Assembly (NCBI RefSeq): GCF_024362695.1
Contig: NC_065408.1
Span: forward strand, 6,138,001-6,202,000
DNA from: Pectinophora gossypiella
Taxonomy: Eukaryota; Arthropoda; Insecta; Lepidoptera; Gelechiidae
Length of the DNA stretch: 64,000 nt
Direction of reading: 5' to 3'
The notes under the pieces were generated by a model. It was given only the letters and a program-made list of their open reading frames with translations, was not told where the DNA came from and ran no database searches. Shown one piece after another: positions 1 through 10,776 of this stretch. The translations under genes were made by a program, and so were the position numbers. Positions within the stretch are counted from its first letter, which is position 1. The number at the start of each line of letters is the position of its first letter.

Positions 1-62
1 AGTCCATGACATGAGTTCATTACTACTTGGATGCGTCTATTTATACTAATATACCCGGAACT

Positions 63-128
63 GTCAAAATCAGGTTAGGTAAGCGGACCCTGTGAAAAAC
101 GGGATAATGCTAGGGATGATGATGATAA
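63..128 (+). repeat. SINE-2 3' tail fragment
   Basis: Matches the last part of the SINE-2 family seen complete near 50.3-50.65 kb: the tail 'ggttaggtaagcggaccctg' followed by an 'aaacgggataatgctaggga' type end and a (GAT)n run. The head and middle are missing, so this is a 5'-truncated copy. Confidence 0.8.
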
Positions 129-144
129 GCAGGTAAATTTTGTA

Positions 145-164
145 TTTAGGAGGGACCTCCTAAA
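145..164. repeat. 9-bp perfect palindrome
   Basis: TTTAGGAGG and CCTCCTAAA are separated by two bases. It lies just upstream of the next repeat and may be part of it. No function is implied. Confidence 0.5.
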
Positions 165-180
165 CTAAATATACTCGTAG

Positions 181-331
181 GTACGGTCACGAGCATTAAT
201 ATGTATACACTTTGGTACCATGTCACATTAACTTTTTTGACAAATTGAACTGAAAATCTCACTAAATGTCAGATATGTTAGTGCGACAGAGTCCTAAAGT
301 GGGTACAATATATTGCTCATGACTGTACTCA
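181..331 (+). repeat. Interspersed repeat R1
   Basis: About 145 bp that match, in the opposite orientation, 16352-16493. Shared landmarks are 'gtatacactttg', 'tagtgcgacag' and 'attgctcatgactg'. Divergence is moderate with small indels. There is no coding potential and I see no clear terminal repeats, so the class is unknown. Confidence 0.75.
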
Positions 332-567
332 TCCGATTTTAAAAATTCTTTCACCAAGTACCTTTTATGATGATAATGATTTGTTGTGTTGCTGTTGTTG
401 TTGCTGTTTCTTGTTATTTCTTCTCCTCCGCCAACTTCTTTTGTTTTCATTGCGTAGTGTCATAGATACAACAATGTTAAATTGACCTTCAACATTAAAT
501 TTTATCTATAATTATTATGTTGTTGATTTTTGCGTTATTTGTTGTCGTATGTTACGACTCTGATAAT
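332..567. other. No gene; T/G-rich tract
   Basis: It contains a pyrimidine-rich (TTG)n-like tract around 380-437. The only ORF is the Asn-rich complement of that tract and has no support. Confidence 0.6.
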
Positions 568-835
568 GGCCACCGCGATCCAGTGGTCCTGGGTTCGAAT
601 CCCGACAAATCACTTTGTGATCCCTAGTTTGGTTAGTTTGATCAGGACGTTACATGCTGATCACCTGATTGTCCAAAAGTAAGATGATCGGTGCTTCGGA
701 AGGCACGTTAAACCGTTGGTCCCGGTTATTACTTACTGATGTAAGTACGTAGTCGTTACATGAGTCATGTCAGGGGCCTATGGCGGCTCAGTAATCCTCA
801 ATCCACCTCACAACCCACACGATAAGAGGAAGACG
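568..835 (+). mobile_element. SINE-1 copy, head internally deleted
   Basis: A tRNA-derived SINE. The head keeps 'ccagtgg' and a box B-like 'ggttcgaatcc' but has lost the sequence between boxes A and B. The central domain 'gtgcttcggaaggcacgtta' and the tail ending 'cctcacaacccacacgata' are present. Without an intact internal Pol III promoter this copy should be inactive. Confidence 0.85.
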
Positions 836-1120
836 ACTCTGATTACTTAGGATAATTTGACGGGTAGAGTAAAAGTGGATATTAATATAAATACCAGGAA
901 TTAAATACAAATTCCAACAGACAACGCCGTGAGATCAGCCAGCATAAATATATTATCGTAGATTTTTCTGTACATTAATCAAAATGTTCACGGAGATAAA
1001 TAATCTTGCAACGCTGGCAATTGTAGAGTTGTGTTGTGGTGTGTAACAAGTGTATCGGACTGAATTATTACTTTCCGGCATTAAATATTTAAGATAAGAA
1101 CAAAATATTACATATAATCA
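836..1120. other. No gene seen
   Basis: A+T-rich unique sequence between a SINE and a LINE remnant. I see no feature in it. Confidence 0.6.
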
Positions 1121-1482
1121 TACATAAACTCACGCCTATTTCTACTATGGAATTCCTTTTGCTTCGATCCTGACACACTTCTCTTGCTTCCTCCACATTC
1201 ATCAATCGTTTCATACACGCACGCCGGTTCAGAGTAGATTGTACCAAACCTTTTCTAAGAACATCTCCAATTTAGGAAATATACGTCCTTTTAGGTCTTC
1301 CTCTGCCAGCCCTACCATCAACTTTCGCTTTATATACCGCTTTCGTAATCCTACTATGCTTCATCCTCTCTATGTGTCTAACTATGCATTTTTTTTGACA
1401 TCACCATCATTATGTTCTACCACAAACTTAATTAGACTTAGATGCTGGATTACGAAGTTATTATAGATTTGCCTCAGATGGT
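1121..1482 (-). pseudogene. LINE ORF2 C-terminal remnant (LINE-a)
   Basis: The minus strand translates, with one stop and a frame change, to a typical end of a non-LTR retrotransposon polyprotein: HIERM, then a GRAGRGRPKRTY block, then LNRRACMKRLMNVEEAREV and CQDRSK. The same C-terminal block occurs at 24840-25015, and a more decayed relative at 2526-2800. The remnant ends in the LINE 3' tail 'ggcgtgagtttatgtatg'. The endonuclease and most of the reverse transcriptase are missing, which is typical 5' truncation. It is a dead copy. The clade cannot be fixed from the tail alone. Confidence 0.8.
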
Positions 1483-1784
1483 TTTCTTGTATCGTATGGG
1501 TTATGAGGTGGATTACAAATCTCATCAATCCTGGTGTCAGGGTCTTGAGCCGCCAAAGGGCCCTGTTACGATTACGTACTTATATTAGTATGTAGTAACC
1601 AAGTAAGTAAGAATAACGGCCTCTCGAAGCACGGATCATCCTACTTTCGGACAATCGGGTAAACCTGCGATTCTAAGCAAACCAGGGCAAGAAAGTGACT
1701 TTTATGATATATGCCCATAGGGATTTGAACCCGGGATCTCCAGCTCGTGAGCCCATCGCTTAACTACTGGACCACGGAAGCCGC
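1483..1784 (-). mobile_element. SINE-1 copy, near full length
   Basis: Read on the minus strand it has a tRNA-like head with box A around 'ccagtagttaagcg' and box B 'gggttcaaatccc', then a diverged central domain, then the tail ending near 'cataccc/acgatac'. It directly abuts the LINE remnant at 1121-1482. Confidence 0.85.
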
Positions 1785-2190
1785 TAATAAATACTTGGCG
1801 GGACGAATGGGGAGCATATATCCGCTGGAGTGACAGCAGACAAAGCCATGGCAGGGGTGGAGGTTGGTAATCCACCTCACAACCCAAACCTAATCTCCTT
1901 AATCTTTTTCCTTATCCACCATTTTCACACGATTAACTTTAATCACCAAATAGGGCCCTGGTAAACCTCTAGCTCTCATTTTTTGGAAGCGTAACAATAA
2001 TGGAGGGGGAAATTCTACTACTTCGCACTAGTACTGCGTCTGTAACGAGCAGTCTGTCATTAACCCTCAGCGAAGTTGGGCAAGAGCCTTCTGAGTTGGA
2101 GCTATCATCAAAGATTATGTAAGTTACATGCATACATGTGCGATCACGCCTATTTTCCGAAAATTATGTTATATGACGAGAAATAAAAAA
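1785..2190. other. No gene; small SINE-1 tail fragment
   Basis: Positions 1858-1888 carry 'ggttggtaatccacctcaca', a fragment of the SINE-1 3' tail. The rest is unremarkable. Confidence 0.6.
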
Positions 2191-2515
2191 GCGACCACCG
2201 TGGTCCAGTGGTTGAGCGTTGGCCTCATGATCCGGAGGTCCTGGGTTCAATTCCCAGTGGGGACATATCACAAAAATTACTTTGTGGTCAATAGTTTGGT
2301 TAGGGTATTACAGGCTTATCACCTGATTGTCAGAAAGTAAGATGATCCGTGCTTCGAAAGGCACGTTAAGCCGTTGGTCCCGGTTACTACTTACTCATGT
2401 AAGTAAGTAGTCGATACATGAGCCACATCAGGGGCCTTTGGGGGCACAATAGTAACCCTGACGCCAGGGTTGATGAGGTTAGTACTCCGCCTCACAACTC
2501 ACACGATAGAAGATA
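2191..2515 (+). mobile_element. SINE-1, full-length reference copy
   Basis: About 325 bp. The head has box A 'tggtccagtggttgagcg' and box B 'gggttcaattcc', followed by a variable segment 'tttgtggtcaatagtttgg', the central domain 'gtgcttcgaaaggcacgtta', and a tail with 'aaccctgacgccagggtt' and 'cctcacaactcacacgat'. This is the most complete SINE-1 here. The head resembles a tRNA but lacks a paired acceptor stem, so it is not a tRNA gene. Confidence 0.9.
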
Positions 2516-2525
2516 AGAAAAGGAT

Positions 2526-2800
2526 TCTCCTATGGTTCGGACATGCAGAGAGAATGAATGAAAGTAGACTAACAAAAAAGATTAAGAATATGGGTGTTAG
2601 TAAATAGTAGGGTTGGAAGAGGAAAACCTAGGCGTAGGTACATATCGCGATCCAGGAAGTTATAAAGAATTATCAAAGGTCAGGTCAAGAGTAATCTAAA
2701 CCAGCGAACATAAATGAAGTTTGATGACAGTGGAAGAAACGAAAGTGATCAGGATCGCAGTAGGTAAGTGGAAGAGGCTACTTTGGCTTTACTTAGGCTA
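2526..2800 (+). pseudogene. LINE ORF2 C-terminal remnant (LINE-a relative)
   Basis: It starts in frame with WFGHAERMNESRLTKKI, the classic motif near the end of non-LTR retrotransposon ORF2, then continues with stops and shifts through GRGKPRRRY and DQDRSR-like segments. It begins about ten bases after SINE-1. It is more decayed than the copies at 1121 and 24840. Confidence 0.75.
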
Positions 2801-3851
2801 CCTAGTCAAATGAGATACTTCTTACGAAACGTCAAAACGATAGTTTTCTACAAAGTTTGTATGGAAATACTGCCTTGTGATGTCATCAATAAAAGCGGTC
2901 AAACATCGTACTCATTGTTGCTTAATTTATAAATAAAAATCGAAAATAAGTAGAAAAGTAAAATAAGATTGATTTTTGGTCATCTTAGACAGGCTTCTAT
3001 TTCTAGTTTAGTATTTTATAATTTATCTTTAACCCAGTCAAATACCCAATTTCGTGGTTTCAGCCTGCTTATCTTATATGTACATTGTATAATATGGTTT
3101 AGCTAAATGCTGTAAGACATACAGATAAACCATTATCAAAAATAATAGATACCAATCTCTACTGTTATTTAATCTGTACGCAAAGAACCCGAAAAACAAC
3201 TACTTAATGACAAAATTGTTCTCTCAAAACTCTTTTAAGTAAACAATTTATGTTTTACGACTTTCAGGATTCTTTATAAAAAGTTGAACTTCAACGAAAT
3301 TACGTGGAGTTTGCGCGGATGAGGAAAAAATGCTGAATTTGTTTGTGTCATAAAATGTTGAAATATTGAACACGTTTTTATTTTATGTGTTTTTAGGTTA
3401 TAGGTGCAACCATATTTATTATAGAACACAAAAACTGAATAATTTGTAAATATCGTATGCTACTGGATTAATTTTATTATAGACTGGATTGATACAATAT
3501 GAAAGGTTTGTTTTCTGATGTTCGAGATACTTTCGAGAAACGTTGAAATTATTCAGGATAAAATATAGAGCAAAAAAATCAAGGATAAAATAAACACGCA
3601 ATTTAGCGTGCTGAGGTATGAAGTATCAACTTCATACCCCGAACCAGTTGGTTGGGAACGTCTGTGCCCAACAATGGAAAGCATAATAGGCTGTATATAT
3701 TATATGTTTTATGTGTTAGTTTGAGGGCCTGATCCATCAGTTGCAGATAACATGTTTATATTCAACCTGGAATATAGCGTCTGCAGATAGTAGTTATTTA
3801 GTAAACAGATAGGCAGATATCAGGAAGTGATGAAACAGACCCATAATGTTA
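2801..3851. other. No gene seen
   Basis: A+T-rich. A short inverted repeat around 3614-3640 (gaggtatgaagt / acttcatacc) is the only structure. The short minus-strand ORF at 3419-3601 has no support. Confidence 0.6.
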
Positions 3852-3999
3852 TAACTCACCGAGACGTCTAAGCGACATCGCTGGCGACGTCGCCAAACAA
3901 CTTGTAATTCAATAACTTGTCAAAACGTCGCCAAATTAATACATTAAAATACAAATTATTAGGCTACTGTCGCCGGCGACTCGGTGAGTTATGACTCTT
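3852..3999. mobile_element. Palindromic MITE, family H
   Basis: The ends 'ataactcaccgag' and 'ctcggtgagttat' are inverted repeats. The interior has 'gtcgccaaacaacttgtaat' and 'gtcgccaaatt'. Related sequence is at 9530-9625, 23005-23110 and 48325-48412. There is no coding capacity. I assign no superfamily because I cannot fix the target-site duplication. Confidence 0.7.
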
Positions 4000-4359
4000 G
4001 GTAAGTACTAAAACTGTAAAACAAAAGAATTACTCCAATCCTTATCTGTATTGTAATGCTTGCCAGCTTTTATTTCTGAAACGTTTTATTTTTAAATACA
4101 TCCATCTGATAAAACTAATCGTTGCTGGGGCCTTTTGAAGGTTACTCGTTGGTTTGAATGTCAAACTGTGGCATAAGTAATAAGATTATCTTCAATATAA
4201 TGAAGCTTAATAATTAGATTCACAATCATTTTCCACAATTGTAATTTTGGCTTGACTTCTTGGCCGTTCAAATGGGGAGCGTCGCTTCATTTAATATGAA
4301 AACAGCAACTGCGGGAATCCGTAGTCGTGATTGTTTCAGTGTTACAATAAAAAAAATAG
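4000..4359. other. No gene seen
   Basis: Unremarkable A+T-rich sequence. Confidence 0.6.
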
Positions 4360-4511
4360 GGGGGTTAAAATGGCCACATCGAAGCAATTCATCTAAGAAA
4401 GCAATATTGCTATTTGTCATTTGTTTTCACTGCATACTTACTTTTATATGCGCACAAATTACAATATTGCTTTCTTAGATAAATTGCTTCGATGTGGCCT
4501 TTTTAACCCCC
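4360..4511. mobile_element. Palindromic MITE, family G
   Basis: A 152-bp element with outer ends gggggttaaaa and ttttaaccccc. Arms of about 50 bp contain 'ggccacatcgaagcaatt' and its complement, and also 'aagcaatattg/caatattgctt'. A second copy, inserted in a SINE, is at 56085-56244. Non-autonomous. Confidence 0.85.
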
Positions 4512-4592
4512 AAAAATTGGTAAAAAACTCAACGTTTTCCGCGACTTTGTCTCCCCTTTAAAATTAGGGAATAAAATTTTATAAATCGGCTT

Positions 4593-4925
4593 ATGTTCTG
4601 TCTACTTATGAGTACTGTTATGATCTACAACTCTCCTAGACTACGATGTGGTAAAAAAATTAATCAAGCGAATATGTATCAAGTCGCTAGTCCTCAACGA
4701 ACTCCTACATGCAGTAAATTGGGTAAAACAATAGTAGGAATAGTCGGATCTATTTTACAAGAATGTCTCTGTTACCCCGGTGTGTTCAAGCCCGAAAACA
4801 GTTTATGCGAAAGCATTAATGCCAGCAACTTGCCCGCTAAGTTTTCTCATCTGTTAGAACCACCACGTATCCCGGCCTCGGATACTTTAACTTGCTACAA
4901 CATGTTGGATAGACTCGGGTAATTG
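4593..4925 (+). other. Unrecognised 109-codon ORF, probably chance
   Basis: Open for 109 codons with an ATG. The product is Cys-rich (7 Cys) and shows no signal peptide, membrane segment or motif that I recognise. No splice context or neighbouring exon supports it. Listed only because it is one of the longer frames outside repeats. Confidence 0.12.
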
Positions 4926-5144
4926 TTATAAAATACTGTCTGGCATGTAGAACGCTTTAATTTGAACTATGAAATGTGTGGAATGCGTTTTTGGAACCTT
5001 TGTAGAGAAACAAATTGTTTTGCAATTGTTGACAAAAGAACATTGCATTATGTTTAAAAGAGAATATACTGCGTATAGAACATTCGTAAAATAGGTATAG
5101 AATGGTTGGTAGAAGTCAAAGAAATGGTCTTTGATGGACAATAA

Positions 5145-5192
5145 TGGAGAATGCTACACCGACAAGAGCCTGGCTCTTAAACTGATGATGAT
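5145..5192 (+). repeat. LINE-c 3' terminal fragment
   Basis: 'gagaatgctacaccgacaag' to 'gctcttaaactgatgatgat' matches the extreme 3' end of the LINE-c family (27418, 43599 and 48449) with its (GAT)n tail. Confidence 0.7.
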
Positions 5193-5194
5193 TA

Positions 5195-5455
5195 TAGAAC
5201 TGGAAATATGCACCCCGCACCTATTCGTATCGGGCGTTGAGCTAGATTTACCTCACCCCCTCTGGTAGTATCCAGCCTAGCCCACGCGACATACGATGAG
5301 AATGAGAGACTGCATTTGTATCGAGTGTCTGGGTTAGTGCGGACAGAGCCACAAGTAATCAGAAGACAACTAACAGATAGTTTTTTACGAAGTCCTAAGA
5401 TGCATATGACGGACCTTATCCTCATATATAATATGACACAACACACACTAACATG
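5195..5455 (+). repeat. Interspersed repeat family I
   Basis: Landmark 'agatttacctcaccccctct' is preceded by 'gcaccccgcacctattcgt' and followed by a tail with 'gagtgtctggg'. Other copies: 34195-34450 (+), 44765-45030 (-), 49543-49700 (+), 57370-57770 (-, interrupted). About 250 bp, unknown class, not coding. Confidence 0.7.
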
Positions 5456-6286
5456 ATATGAAGGAAACGATCTTTCTGCCGATTTTTACGATTTAGATAT
5501 CGGCACAGGAAGATAAGCAACTATGGCATAATATAAAAATAAACCGAGTGAGCACTTAAATAAACGTTACAAGATGATTCTCTCTCAAAATAAATAGATG
5601 ATACTACCAGTACCCAGATTGCAGACATTAACCTCATACAACATTAGTCAGAGGCTCTACACAACAGGCTTTCAGAAATTACCTACAGAAAGTTGTGCCT
5701 ATTTATCTTGACCCTACTTCTCTTCACATTTGAGCGAATGGCCGATCTGCCGTGATTTCACTCAGGGAAGTTTCACAGAAAATGCTCTCGAATCATTGAC
5801 TCAGAAATCTGTTTTCCTTACTAGGCCAAACTGCTGTTTATTCGTTATTTGCCAAGTATATGAACGTTTATTGTATTTGTACGATTCCCTGTTTGTTCCG
5901 TGTGATGGATTTATGATTTTTGCCCATTGCTTTTTCTTCCGGAAGAGGAGAAACAATCAAGAACAATAGCAAGATCGCAGAATTTATGTGCGAATGCGCT
6001 TCGCTGGTTAGAATCTCCAGTAATTTATTTATAAAATGCTATTTAAGTATTGCAATTGTTAAAGTAAATATGACTACTTATATAAGACTTTATTGTAAAG
6101 TGGCGTAGGTGCGTTCCTTGAGGCACACAATGTCGCGACACCGCTTAACAAGAAAACGCGCGTGATGACGCTTCTGCATGAACACTCTCGAACATCGCCA
6201 TATGTTTGAATTCACCGCGCGACATGCCGCACAATGCTCCGAGCAAAGCGCCGTCACTCGAAGTCATAGTAGTAGGCAGTAGACTT
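5456..6286. other. No gene; G+C-richer patch at 6100-6286
   Basis: Two short ORFs (5730-5969 and 5920-6108) have no support. From about 6100 the sequence is richer in CpG than its surroundings (cgcgcgtgatgacg, ccgcgcgacatgccgc) and could be an old element or a regulatory patch. Confidence 0.5.
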
Positions 6287-6356
6287 GACTTGGCACGTTC
6301 ACGTGCCAAGTCACCATAATCACCACCACCATAATCTTATTCATAAGATTATGGTG
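6287..6356. repeat. Two adjacent perfect hairpins
   Basis: Hairpin 1 has arms gacttggcacg / cgtgccaagtc (11 bp, 4-base loop, 6287-6312). Hairpin 2 has arms caccataatcttat / ataagattatggtg (14 bp, 2-base loop, 6327-6356). 'gtcaccataatc' at 6310-6321 can also pair with hairpin 2's right arm. Confidence 0.8.
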
Positions 6357-6963
6357 ACCTTTAGAGATAATCTTCGCGATAATTGTAATCACCAATTCAC
6401 CTTGACATGGCTTTACATAACACAAAAATATTAACAACGGTACAGGTACAATATACCAATAATGTCTATTTTCTCACGGTAACATAAAAAAAACAAGCTT
6501 TAGTTAAACACAAACCATTGTTATCCAAAACTTTAGGAGCTAACAAATAAATGGCCGCACAGATTCCAATTTTGTAACGCAACAAAACAAAGACCTTGTG
6601 AAGTTTAAAAGTTGGAAAATGTTTTGCGCCCTGATTACTTCGCAACTAGCGATAGTACGAGGAACTCTCGAAATGTAAACCCCTAACTTTTGCGTTGCTA
6701 CATCCGCGTGAGAGTAGTTCGGCAACTCCTATCAACATATAGCTTAAACGGATGAATCCTCTACAAAACGAAAGACGATCCGCTAAGTTTTGGCGCGTGA
6801 CTCGGAACATTCACGTAATAGGTGTGCTTGTGCCTTTTATAGCCTGGAAATCGACAGACTATTGTATTTAAGTGAAGTTAAAACAAAGATCACTTTTTTC
6901 TTGCAGGCACTTTTGATACAATGTCTTACGAAGATGGACTATGATGAACCGTATGGTACAGGT
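6357..6963. other. No gene seen
   Basis: A+T-rich; two unsupported ORFs (6540-6725 minus and 6790-6987 plus). Confidence 0.6.
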
Positions 6964-7266
6964 CTTCTTCTATCGTGTGGGTTGTGAGGTGGATTACCAA
7001 ACCTATCAACTCTGGTGTCAGGGTTACTATTGAACCGCCAAAGGCCCCTGAAATGGCTCATGTAACGACTACTAACTTACATTAATAAGTAGTAACCGGG
7101 ACCAACGGCTTAACGTGCCTTCCGAAGCACGGATCATCTTTCTTCCGGACAATCAGGTGATCAGCCTGTAATGTCCTATAATCAAACTAGAGATGACAAA
7201 GTGATTTTCTTTTTCTTTTCTCCGGATCGTGAGCAAAACGGTCAAACCACTGGACCACCGAGGCCG
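6964..7266 (-). mobile_element. SINE-1 copy
   Basis: Minus-strand SINE-1 with tail (tatcgtgtgggttgtgaggt), central domain (aacgtgccttccgaagcac) and a damaged head: box A 'tggtccagtgg' remains but the box B region is replaced by a T-rich run. Confidence 0.88.
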
Positions 7267-7894
7267 GTATGTTACAGGTGATCAGCCCATAAGCCGTTGG
7301 TTTTTACCACTAGTAGTGTTTGCAGTTCAACGCGTTCTATGTTTTTTGTTCGCTCGCATTCCAGCGTTCTCGTTACACCAACTTAATTTAAAATTCTTGG
7401 CAAGGTGGATGTACAAGGATGAATGATGTTTTAGCCTAATTTCTTCTGCACACAAAAATCTAAAATGTCCACAAACTTTGACGTTTTCATCACGGAGTGG
7501 AGATTCCCGCAATCCTTGAATCTCTTCTGTCTAATAATTTACGATCAATAGGTCCTACCTTGACATAGGCCCTTCGACCTTTTGTTTGCGGTCACGAAGT
7601 AAAGCCCATGGGAAATTAGAACCGGATGGCTAAAGGGTGTAGAGAATACTGTATTAAGTGTGCACTCTTTCCTTTAGGAAATTCTTAGTTTATTGAAGTG
7701 ATATCGACCTGTACAAAGATTTACTGATTTTTTTACTGTTGTTTGTTATCTTTTACGTTGTTCGTGTTTTATAACAAGATACTTAGCCCAAATGGTTTGG
7801 GCACTGTTTGGATTAGTCAAAGTTCTAATAAGGCTAGTAAGTAGGAATGCAACTTTGATTAAATAGGAATTACGATATTATAAAAAAGAAAAAG
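7267..7894. other. No gene seen
   Basis: Unique A+T-rich sequence; overlapping short ORFs near 7229-7512 are unsupported. Confidence 0.6.
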
Positions 7895-8030
7895 ACGTAG
7901 TGGAGCCGCGTATCAATCGAAGGGTGTGTGGAGCCTACTCCACGGCTAAACACACCCTACGATTGGTTGAAGGGAAGGCCTGTGCCTAGCAGTAGGACTA
8001 ATAAAGGCTGTTTATGTTGGTTTACGATAT
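7895..8030 (+). repeat. LINE-t 3' tail
   Basis: A diverged version of the tail 'ggcctgtgcccagcagtggg' plus 'aggctgtttatg', also found at 14197 (-), 14511 (+), 21326 (-), 24207 (-), 49478 (-), in the SINE at 56446, and at 60985 (-). Confidence 0.75.
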
Positions 8031-8040
8031 TAAACCAATG

Positions 8041-8285
8041 ATTTTCAAATCCATGTTCGGATCATAAATGATTTATCACGCATCACATGCTCAGCGGTGA
8101 AGAGAAACATCGCGAGGAAACCCACATTCTCGAGAAATTTCGGAGGTATGTGGCGTAACCTGTGTTGGGCTGGTTTTCCCTTCGCAGATTGGAAGGTCAG
8201 ACAGGCAGTCGCTTCTATAAAAAACTGGACCTGTCAAATCTTCAAGTTAGGTAAGCGGACTCCGTGAAAAATGGGATAACATGGA
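8041..8285 (+). mobile_element. SINE-2 copy lacking its head
   Basis: Contains the SINE-2 middle ('cagcggtgaagagaaacatc', 'aacctgtgttgggctggttt') and tail ('ggtcagacaggcagtcgctt', 'ggttaggtaagcgg'). The tRNA-like head is missing. Confidence 0.85.
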
Positions 8286-9079
8286 TACTCCCGGTTAAAA
8301 AAAAATACTGAGATTTTTTTTCTAAGAAAGATATTTCAATGATTTATGTAATTAAGTAAAAGAACCTAACTTCCAGTATTTATTCTTTTTGGATACCTTT
8401 TTATAAAGTGCGTATATTTAAACTTTAGTCGTCTGAGGAATTAACATTGGAGTCCACTAGCTTCCTTTTCTACACTACACACAGAATATCAAGATAACAA
8501 AAATGAAATAAAATAGGTACTTATTTACGAAATATCACTTCTGAAATCAGTTTATTTTTAAAAAGAAAATACAAGCGAAAATCCGATATAAGAGGTGCAT
8601 AAACATTTCTAAACATTTTCTCGTGCAACTATAAAACTTCTTAGAAATACATTATTTCGAAGAAAATCTGTTTATAAGGCAGAATGAAAAAAGAAAGAAA
8701 GAAAAAAAATATTATTACCTTTGCAATTAAATCATAATATATATTCTGCTCTCACTGCAGAATATATATATGAGAAATATTCTGTTCATATATTCTGAAA
8801 TCTATTCATATAATTTATATAGTAGTGTTTTAACCGATTTATCTATGGTTCGAGTAAAAAGTTGTAGATATCAAAACGCATTGTTTTATTTCGACGCTAA
8901 CAAAATTCTATAGTAATCTGTAGCTATCAACTGCGGGCATCCGTAAGCTCACTAATGCTGCAACCAATATATTCTACCTCTATACAACGGATGTTGTCGC
9001 TAATCATAAACTAATTGGCACAAGAATTTTTAATCCAAGTACGGTTTTCATCGTCCCTAACTTAAGTACCAACTTACCC
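8286..9079. other. No gene; A+T-rich with one hairpin
   Basis: A 12-bp perfect inverted repeat (tatatattctgc / gcagaatatata, 8738-8768, 7-base loop) is followed by further 'tatattctg' repeats to about 8805. Confidence 0.6.
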
Positions 9080-9669
9080 TAAGGGCCATAACTCACTGAT
9101 AAGCCATGACCAGTAGGGCTAACATGCATTGCGCAACTTGATAACATTTTGTCATGGTCATTTTATCGACTCTGACTATATACTTAATTGTTGCTGGCAA
9201 CACAAGTATAAAATAATATTTTTGGTATGGCAATGTTGTACGACTCGAATGGCCGACGCCTCCCGCGAAAGTAAATAAGTGTATTTTACCGATAACAATT
9301 TAATTAAATAGTGACAAGGAAGTTGGAATTAGAACCCTCGACCTCTCACCATCTACTACAAATACAGTCCATAAACACCAAGAGCCGAACATGAATAAGT
9401 CACGTCGTTCTGTCAAAATACGAACAGAATCATGTGACACGTATGTTAGGGAAAAATACAAATAGATTTCAAAAAAAATATTGAATCCATCGATTATTTT
9501 ATCACGTGGCGGATGTTAGCCCTGCAGACCATGTTGATGGCAAATTCGCCAATTAATACGTAATGAAATGGCTTCGTAGCCAAATCGTCGCCAAGTTGCC
9601 AAAGCATCGCCTAGCGAGTTACCTGCTATATATTTAAATATGCATGCGTCTGTGTGAGTTATGGCCTTA
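9080..9669. mobile_element. Putative 590-bp element with family H core
   Basis: Outer ends taagggccataactcac and gtgagttatggcctta are inverted with one indel. The interior at 9530-9625 carries the family H signature ('cgtcgccaagttgccaaagc'). This fits a longer relative of the palindromic MITE at 3852. The joining of the two ends into one element is inferred. Confidence 0.5.
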
Positions 9670-9984
9670 ATAGTGCTCTGTACTTATATCTTTATATTAG
9701 TGCACTGTCTCTATCATTATAATAAAAGTACAAAAAAATTGCAGAAAATAACAAAGTCCTTTAATCTAAAAAATGTTGGCTCAGCTTTGTAAAAGTATAA
9801 AATAAATATGATATTTCACGGAGCCCAGTGGTCACGCACAACTTTGGCGTTCCTTTTTATGGCTTAAGAAATTCCTGTTCCTTTTATGTTAACTGGTGCT
9901 TTATCGTGTTGCATGCCACTGAACCTTCCTTGTATGGCTTTGAGAGACGCGATTCTTATCATTGAGAAACTGTGTTTGTCATGT
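9670..9984. other. No gene seen
   Basis: A 62-codon ORF from 9886 runs into the adjacent SINE and is not supported. Confidence 0.6.
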
Positions 9985-10202
9985 GTGGTGTCAGGGTTGT
10001 TATTGAGTCGCCAAACCGGTACCAAACCGGGCCTTCCGAAGAACGAATCATCTTACTTTCGGACACCCAGATGATCAGCCTGTGATGTCCTAACCAAACC
10101 AGGGCTCAAAAAGTGATTTTTGTGATATGTCTCCACCGGATTCGAACCCGGAACGTCCGTGTCGTGAGCCTGACGCCCAATCACTGGACCACGGAGGTCG
10201 TT
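9985..10202 (-). mobile_element. SINE-1 copy, tail and centre shortened
   Basis: The minus strand head is well preserved (box A 'tggtccagtgattgggcg', box B 'gggttcgaatccgg'). The central domain is deleted and joins straight to 'gactcaataacaaccctgac' of the tail. Confidence 0.87.
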
Positions 10203-10289
10203 AGGCGTGAATTGTGTGTAGCCGATCTGCTCCATGGGATTGTTCGGGTACCTTTGTGAAGATTATAGAAGTTTTTTTTTCTATCTGTC

Positions 10290-10640
10290 AAACTCGAATG
10301 ACAGCTATTCCCGCGCGCTCGCCGCAGACGGCGTGCTCGTTTCATTGAGCGTCAACAGTACGCTTTTTTATGCTTTTTCACCGTAGTTGACACACGTCAC
10401 ACATTTTTGTGTTGTTTCGGGTCTATATATTGCACACACATTGGTCGCGCAGTGTGATAGGTAGTGCTCGTAACCGCTTCTCACCTGTCTAAAGGCCCTA
10501 CACTTACAATTACTCCTACCGGGCAGGGGCGGTACGTATTTATTTGTCAGCGAAATCGCGCGCGCCCATTAGGCTCGGGAAATCGTAAGCACGCAATAAG
10601 GACTTTTGGAAGTTCCTAACAAATCCCAGAGTGCCTTGCA
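10290..10640 (+). promoter_or_regulatory. CpG-richer segment with TATA-like motif
   Basis: Local rise in G+C (cgcgcgctcgccgcagacgg; gaaatcgcgcgcgccc). 'tatatat' at 10424-10430 is followed 27 bases later by 'gcagtgt' (10449-10455), close to the arthropod initiator TCAGTY. No ORF or splice site downstream supports a gene, so a core promoter is only a possibility. Confidence 0.2.
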
Positions 10641-10776
10641 TCATTTTATACTTCCTACGATTACTTACGCCTATAACGAGTCACTAGTATGTTTGGGGTC
10701 GTTTTGATGTTGTTTTTTTTTTGTGACACGGAATGATAATCAGAATGAAACACAAAGTCACTTTTTAATAAATGCA

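Noticed and set aside
2191..2266. tRNA gene
   Set aside because: Boxes A and B are present but there is no paired acceptor stem, and a SINE body follows. The same applies to the heads at 1700-1784, 10100-10200, 45118-45190, 50281-50345 and 56700-56775.
4593..4925. 109-codon ORF as a secreted Cys-rich protein
   Set aside because: No signal peptide or cleavage site and no family recognised; kept only as a low-confidence entry.
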